A stretch of 64,000 nt of DNA, from the NCBI RefSeq assembly GCF_026810225.1, contig NZ_CP113865.1, positions 1,570,001-1,634,000 on the forward strand, read 5' to 3'. Positions 60,252 to 64,000 of this stretch are shown piece by piece. The notes under the pieces are model-generated. The model was not told the DNA's origin. It ran no database searches and saw only the letters and a list, made by a program, of their open reading frames with translations. Within the stretch, counting starts at the first letter, position 1, and each line of letters starts with the position of its first letter. Position numbers and translations under genes: made by a program. The DNA is from Caldicellulosiruptor morganii. GTDB lineage: Bacteria; Bacillota; Thermoanaerobacteria; Caldicellulosiruptorales; Caldicellulosiruptoraceae.

Positions 60252-60623
60252 TTACTCCCCTTTCTTGACCTTCACAACTGGCTTTTTGCGCATAGGACTT
60301 TCAAGCTCATCTGTTATCATGAACTTTCCTTCATAGTCAATCAGAAGATTTTCAAACTCTATACCAAACAAATCCTTGATTTCATTTTCAACAAACACAG
60401 CTGCAAAGTATACATCTGAAATTGATGGTATTTTCTCGCCATTTTCTACAGTCACCCTCAGGTTTTTAAGCTCATAATCCTTATCAAAGTGATATATTAT
60501 ATCAAATCTGCCATCTCCCAGATCAACACAGGTTGCTGTGACAAACCTGTGCCCGCTTGATTTGAGTTCAAATACCTCTTTTTTCAAATCCTCTTTCTGT
60601 ATCTCTTTAAGATTTTGCAGCAT
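60252..60623 (-). CDS. echD: Ech hydrogenase subunit EchD
   Basis: A 123-residue NuoC-like (30 kDa subunit) protein with FAAVFVENEIKDLFGIEFEN near residue 77, the signature of that family. It links small and large subunits; no metal ligands. It overlaps echC by 17 bp. Confidence 0.9.
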   Translation of the reverse strand: MLQNLKEIQKEDLKKEVFELKSSGHRFVTATCVDLGDGRFDIIYHFDKDYELKNLRVTVENGEKIPSISDVYFAAVFVENEIKDLFGIEFENLLIDYEGKFMITDELESPMRKKPVVKVKKGE

Positions 60624-61071
60624 TCAAAATCTCACCCTTTTTCATATTCTTTTTCTTTTCTTCCAGGATATCCGCAGCTTTTAAAATGCCCTCCATAATA
60701 GCTTCAGGTCGCGGTGCACACCCGGGAACATACACATCAACAGGGATGACAGTGTCTGCTCCGCCCAGAGTGTTGTAGCACTCTTTAAAAATTCCACCTG
60801 AACACGCACAAGCCCCTATTGCCACAACCGCTTTTGGGTGTGGCATCTGATCGTATATATTTTTTAAAACCCTTGCATTTCTGTGGTTCACTGAACCTGA
60901 GACAACAAGTATATCAGCATGCTTCGGATTTCCTACATTTATAATTCCAAACCTCTCAACATCATATACAGGAGTAAGTGTTGATAAAATCTCTATATCA
61001 CAGCCATTACAGCTGTTACAATCATAGTGAATAATCCATGGTGATTTTTTCAGAGCCTTTTTAAAAATCAC
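60607..61071 (-). CDS. echC: Ech hydrogenase small subunit EchC
   Basis: The NuoB-like subunit holding the proximal [4Fe-4S] cluster, 154 residues. Ligands are in DCNSCNGCDIEIL near residue 17, IGACACSGGIF near 82 and VYVPGCAPRPEAI near 111. Confidence 0.95.
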   Translation of the reverse strand: MIFKKALKKSPWIIHYDCNSCNGCDIEILSTLTPVYDVERFGIINVGNPKHADILVVSGSVNHRNARVLKNIYDQMPHPKAVVAIGACACSGGIFKECYNTLGGADTVIPVDVYVPGCAPRPEAIMEGILKAADILEEKKKNMKKGEILNAAKS

Positions 61072-61093
61072 TCACTATCCCACCTTTGTCTTC

Positions 61094-61954
61094 TTATAAT
61101 ACTCTGTATTTTATATATACCCAGATGAGATTTACCAAAGCAAGACCCAGAGCAATTGACCATGTAAATTTTAGCATTATTCTCCATGTGAGTCTTGCTG
61201 ATATGTTATCAATCAAAATCTCCAAAAAGTAGCATAAAACCATTGCAAAAATTGCAACTGCTATATTCTTTGCAAAAAATAAACCTATTAAAAGAAGCAA
61301 AAGAACAAGCTCATACCAGTGCCCAAGCTCAATCAGCCCCAGAACAGGACCTGCAAACTCTGTTGTAATACCTTTTACAATCTCCTGATGCGCATGGTGC
61401 GATGTTGACAAATCAAACGGAGATTTTCTGAGCTTTATTGTAAGTACATAGGTTAATGCTATAAATATAAATGGAAGATCCAGTATCAAAAACCCTGGAT
61501 ACTTTATTGCATCGTATACCTTAAAGCTGCCAGTGACCAAATAAATTCCAATTATCACAGCTATTAAAACCGGTTCATAAGCAAGCACAGAAATCAGCTC
61601 TCTGTGAGCACCAATCCTTGAGTAAGGTGAGTTTGTAGATATCGCACCCAGAATTAATGCTGTCACAGCAAAAGCAAGCACAAATAAAATCAAAAGCAAA
61701 TCCATCTTCAAAACAAACATAACAAGTGCAACCACATTGAATACTAAAAAGAGAAATGCATAAAGAATCTGGGTATTTGATACAACAATTGTCTCTTTTG
61801 AAAACAGCTTGAACAAATCATAAAATGGTTGCAATATGGGTGGACCAAATCTATTTTGCATACGTGCAGTGATTTTTCTATCAATACCACTCAATAACCC
61901 ACCAATGATTGGTGCTATTACTACTGTAAGCAAAATTAGATAGACTTCCTTCAC
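61094..61954 (-). CDS. echB: Ech hydrogenase membrane subunit EchB
   Basis: The NuoH-like membrane subunit, 286 residues with about eight membrane segments. ARMQNRFGPPILQPFYDLFK near residue 30 and FDLSTSHHAHQEIVKG near 175 are family blocks at the ferredoxin/quinone-like junction. It overlaps echA by 4 bp. Confidence 0.94.
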   Translation of the reverse strand: MKEVYLILLTVVIAPIIGGLLSGIDRKITARMQNRFGPPILQPFYDLFKLFSKETIVVSNTQILYAFLFLVFNVVALVMFVLKMDLLLILFVLAFAVTALILGAISTNSPYSRIGAHRELISVLAYEPVLIAVIIGIYLVTGSFKVYDAIKYPGFLILDLPFIFIALTYVLTIKLRKSPFDLSTSHHAHQEIVKGITTEFAGPVLGLIELGHWYELVLLLLLIGLFFAKNIAVAIFAMVLCYFLEILIDNISARLTWRIMLKFTWSIALGLALVNLIWVYIKYRVL

Positions 61955-63861
61955 TTCAATATCACCCCAAACATTATAGCAATTAGTGCAATTGAAATAA
62001 TATTTGAAATCAAAGTGATGTTGTTTTCTCTAACCAGGGTATCAAAATAGTAGTTTTTAAACTCAAACTCAACAGGCTTATCTTTTTCTGCTCTGAAGCT
62101 GAAGTTATCGTCGTTTTCGCATGACATATAAACCCTGACATATCTTTTTGGTCTTAAAAGCCTGTACAAAATCACACCTGTTACTATCCCCACCACAAGT
62201 ATTCCAAAAAATACAAACGGATTAAATCCGAAAAAGTCTTTAATATATAGTTCTTTCAGCCCTCTGCTACTTACCCCGGAAAACCTTGCGAAGGCTGATT
62301 TAAAAAATGGAACAACAAATACGTTTGTAAATTGCACCATAAATGCACTCACAATTATTACAAATATCGATATAGCCATCAATGGCAGGTGTCGCAAAGC
62401 CTCAAAATATTCAATTCTTTTTGTATCTTTTCCATCAGAGAGAATTTTTCCGATAAACTTTGTCCAGAACACGACAGTAAATGCACTGCCAAATATTATT
62501 TCAAGCATGGCAACAATATTCTGGGTTGAAACTTCTATTGCAATCCATTTTGTAATCAAAACACCAAACGGCAAAAGCAGCATAGAGATACTTCCCAAAA
62601 GAGTAAGATATGCTGCTAATGGCATTTTGTATTTAATCCCGTCCATATCTTCTATATTTCGTGAACCAATGCCCTGCTCAATTGAACCCACACACAAAAA
62701 CAAAAGCGCTTTTGAAACACCGTGTAGAATAATCAAAAGTGCTGCTGCATAAATTGAATACACATTTGCAATAGATGATAGTGCAATTATAAGCCCCAGA
62801 TTTGAAATTGTTGAGTATGCCAGAATCCTTTTTGCATTTGTCTGAAATATTGCCAGAAGCGCTGCTGCAACAAATGTAAATGCCCCCAGAACAGCAATTA
62901 TATTTGATAACCACGTATCAATATAAACAGGCGATAGCCTCAAAATCAGATAAACCCCTGCCTTTACCATTGTGCTTGAATGCAAAAGCGCTGACACAGG
63001 TGTTGGTGCTACCATTGCACCCAAAAGCCAGCTTTGAAACGGAAACTGTGCTGATTTTGTAAATCCCGCCAGTGCCAAAAAAGCAACTGGTATCATTAAT
63101 ATAGCGCTATCCTGCGACTTTATAATCTCACTCAAAGAAATAGCACCGGATTTATAGTACATAAATATTATACCCAGCACAAAAGAAAGCCCGCCGACAG
63201 AGTTTAGCAAAAGGGCTCTTGTTGCATTTTTAATACTTTCTTCATTCTGGTCATGTGAAATTAACAGGAATGAGCAAAGGGTTGTAATCTCCCAGAAAAA
63301 GTACACCCACAGGATATTGTTTGACAAAACAAGCCCGTTCATAGCACCCAAAAAGAGCATTATTACCCCAAAGAATACATTCTGCCTGCTTTTTTCAAGA
63401 TGCAGGTGTTTTTCATGCTCATCCATATATGAAAGAGCAAAAATACTGATAAGTACCCCTATTACATTTATCAGCATAAGCATTATAAAAGTCAGATGGT
63501 CAACATAAAAGACACTTTCAACTTCCAATTTTCCTGCCCTAAATTCAAACACAAACATAAAAACAAATTGCAAAGCTGCAAGAAGGCTTATGAGGTTATT
63601 TCTGAGTTTTATACCTATCAAGAATATTACAGCGAGCAGGAAATAATCAGCAAATGTTATAAGATACTCAAGAGCAACACTTAAACTGTGAGAAAGCTTT
63701 ACTTCTCTGTCACCCTGCAAAATAGCAAATACCATCAGTACAACCAGCACAGCAGACATCAAAAAAACAATAGCTTTTCTGAACGTGTTATTGTTAAACA
63801 GATAAACAAAAGCTGCAGCTATAATTGGTACAAATATAAGCGCTAAATAGATATACTCCAT
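61951..63861 (-). CDS. echA: Ech hydrogenase ion-pumping membrane subunit EchA
   Basis: The NuoL/MrpA-like antiporter subunit, about 636 residues and some 15 membrane segments. It has the conserved LWVYFFWEITTLCSFLLI near residue 185 and FPFQSWLLGAMVAPTPVSAL with LHSSTMVKAGVYL near 290. The ATG at 63861 (MEYIYLALIF) is preferred over the 63951 frame, whose extra 30 residues are non-membrane and cover the promoter. First gene of the block. Confidence 0.93.
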   Translation of the reverse strand: MEYIYLALIFVPIIAAAFVYLFNNNTFRKAIVFLMSAVLVVLMVFAILQGDREVKLSHSLSVALEYLITFADYFLLAVIFLIGIKLRNNLISLLAALQFVFMFVFEFRAGKLEVESVFYVDHLTFIMLMLINVIGVLISIFALSYMDEHEKHLHLEKSRQNVFFGVIMLFLGAMNGLVLSNNILWVYFFWEITTLCSFLLISHDQNEESIKNATRALLLNSVGGLSFVLGIIFMYYKSGAISLSEIIKSQDSAILMIPVAFLALAGFTKSAQFPFQSWLLGAMVAPTPVSALLHSSTMVKAGVYLILRLSPVYIDTWLSNIIAVLGAFTFVAAALLAIFQTNAKRILAYSTISNLGLIIALSSIANVYSIYAAALLIILHGVSKALLFLCVGSIEQGIGSRNIEDMDGIKYKMPLAAYLTLLGSISMLLLPFGVLITKWIAIEVSTQNIVAMLEIIFGSAFTVVFWTKFIGKILSDGKDTKRIEYFEALRHLPLMAISIFVIIVSAFMVQFTNVFVVPFFKSAFARFSGVSSRGLKELYIKDFFGFNPFVFFGILVVGIVTGVILYRLLRPKRYVRVYMSCENDDNFSFRAEKDKPVEFEFKNYYFDTLVRENNITLISNIISIALIAIMFGVILK

Positions 63862-63906
63862 ATGCCCAATATTGCCCCTTTCTCTTTGTGATGATAAACT
63901 ATTGCT

Positions 63907-63970
63907 ATTAAGATTATAGCATATTCTCGTTGTCTTGTATACAGTATGCAAAAGTTAATTTGTTAACAAA
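63907..63970 (-). promoter_or_regulatory. echA promoter with a probable Rex-binding site
   Basis: A -10 TATAAT (63918-63913) has TATACA 17 bp upstream. At 63952-63969 the plus strand reads AAGTTAATTTGTTAACAA, 12 of 14 fixed positions of the Rex consensus TTGTTAA-N4-TTAACAA. A second inverted repeat TTGTATACAGTATGCAA (63935-63951) overlaps the -35 region. Confidence 0.7.
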
Positions 63971-64000
63971 GTCCAAAATATATGAGAACCTTCCTTCTTT

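Noticed and set aside
59165..63861. Assignment of the membrane complex as complex I (Nuo)
   Set aside because: The NuoD-like subunit keeps both CxxC nickel motifs, only six subunits are present, and hyp genes follow, so it is a hydrogenase.

Overview
The window is AT-rich bacterial DNA from an anaerobic, thermophilic Firmicute, most likely Caldicellulosiruptor or a close relative. This is inferred from a reverse gyrase, an Ech-type membrane [NiFe] hydrogenase with a full hyp set, a ferredoxin-dependent 2-oxoacid oxidoreductase, a GH51 arabinofuranosidase, S-box and L-box riboswitches, and the Firmicute L21-Prp-L27 arrangement. No rRNA, tRNA or CRISPR array was seen.

Layout. 1-660: the end of an IS607-type element (frameshifted serine recombinase, start of tnpB). 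748-8105 (minus): an archaeal-like DNA end-processing operon, nurA - putative HAS-barrel protein - herA - mre11/sbcD - rad50/sbcC. 8188-9384: ispF and a MntA/HepT-type toxin-antitoxin pair whose toxin gene carries a stop codon just before its catalytic motif. 9505-13060 (plus): lysine riboswitch, asd, dapA, dapB and a free-standing ACT protein, followed by reverse gyrase. 16628-23264 (minus): purB, an aminotransferase, a decayed M19 dipeptidase, an MBL-fold hydrolase, then metY-metX behind a SAM-I riboswitch. 23335-29169 (minus): yhbY, obg, rpmA, prp, rplU, queH, ruvB, ruvA, ruvC.

29263-42562 is an accessory island. Two copies of one GNAT acetyltransferase gene bracket a class II lanthipeptide cluster (minus; transcribed precursor, LanM, flavoprotein, ABC ATPase, two permeases, LanT with C39 peptidase) and a pile of mobile-element debris. 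The debris includes a decayed IS110-family transposase gene with a strongly folded non-coding leader, a candidate bridge RNA. The two GNAT copies are identical for 308 bp and then diverge abruptly, which marks recombination.

42583-49829 (minus): a broken GH4 glycosidase, a GH51 arabinofuranosidase behind a perfect 18-bp palindrome, a diguanylate cyclase interrupted at an A8 tract, a heptad-repeat coiled-coil protein, a DUF2225 protein and a VanW/G5 protein.

49837-63861 is one long minus-strand energy-metabolism block: echABCDEF, hypA, hypB, hypF, hypC, hypD, hypE, a P-loop ATPase of unknown role, then ferredoxin/alpha/beta/gamma subunits of a 2-oxoacid:ferredoxin oxidoreductase. A near-consensus Rex (NADH/NAD sensor) site lies upstream of echA. 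The oxidoreductase would make reduced ferredoxin, Ech would pass its electrons to protons while pumping ions, and Hyp would build the NiFe cofactor.
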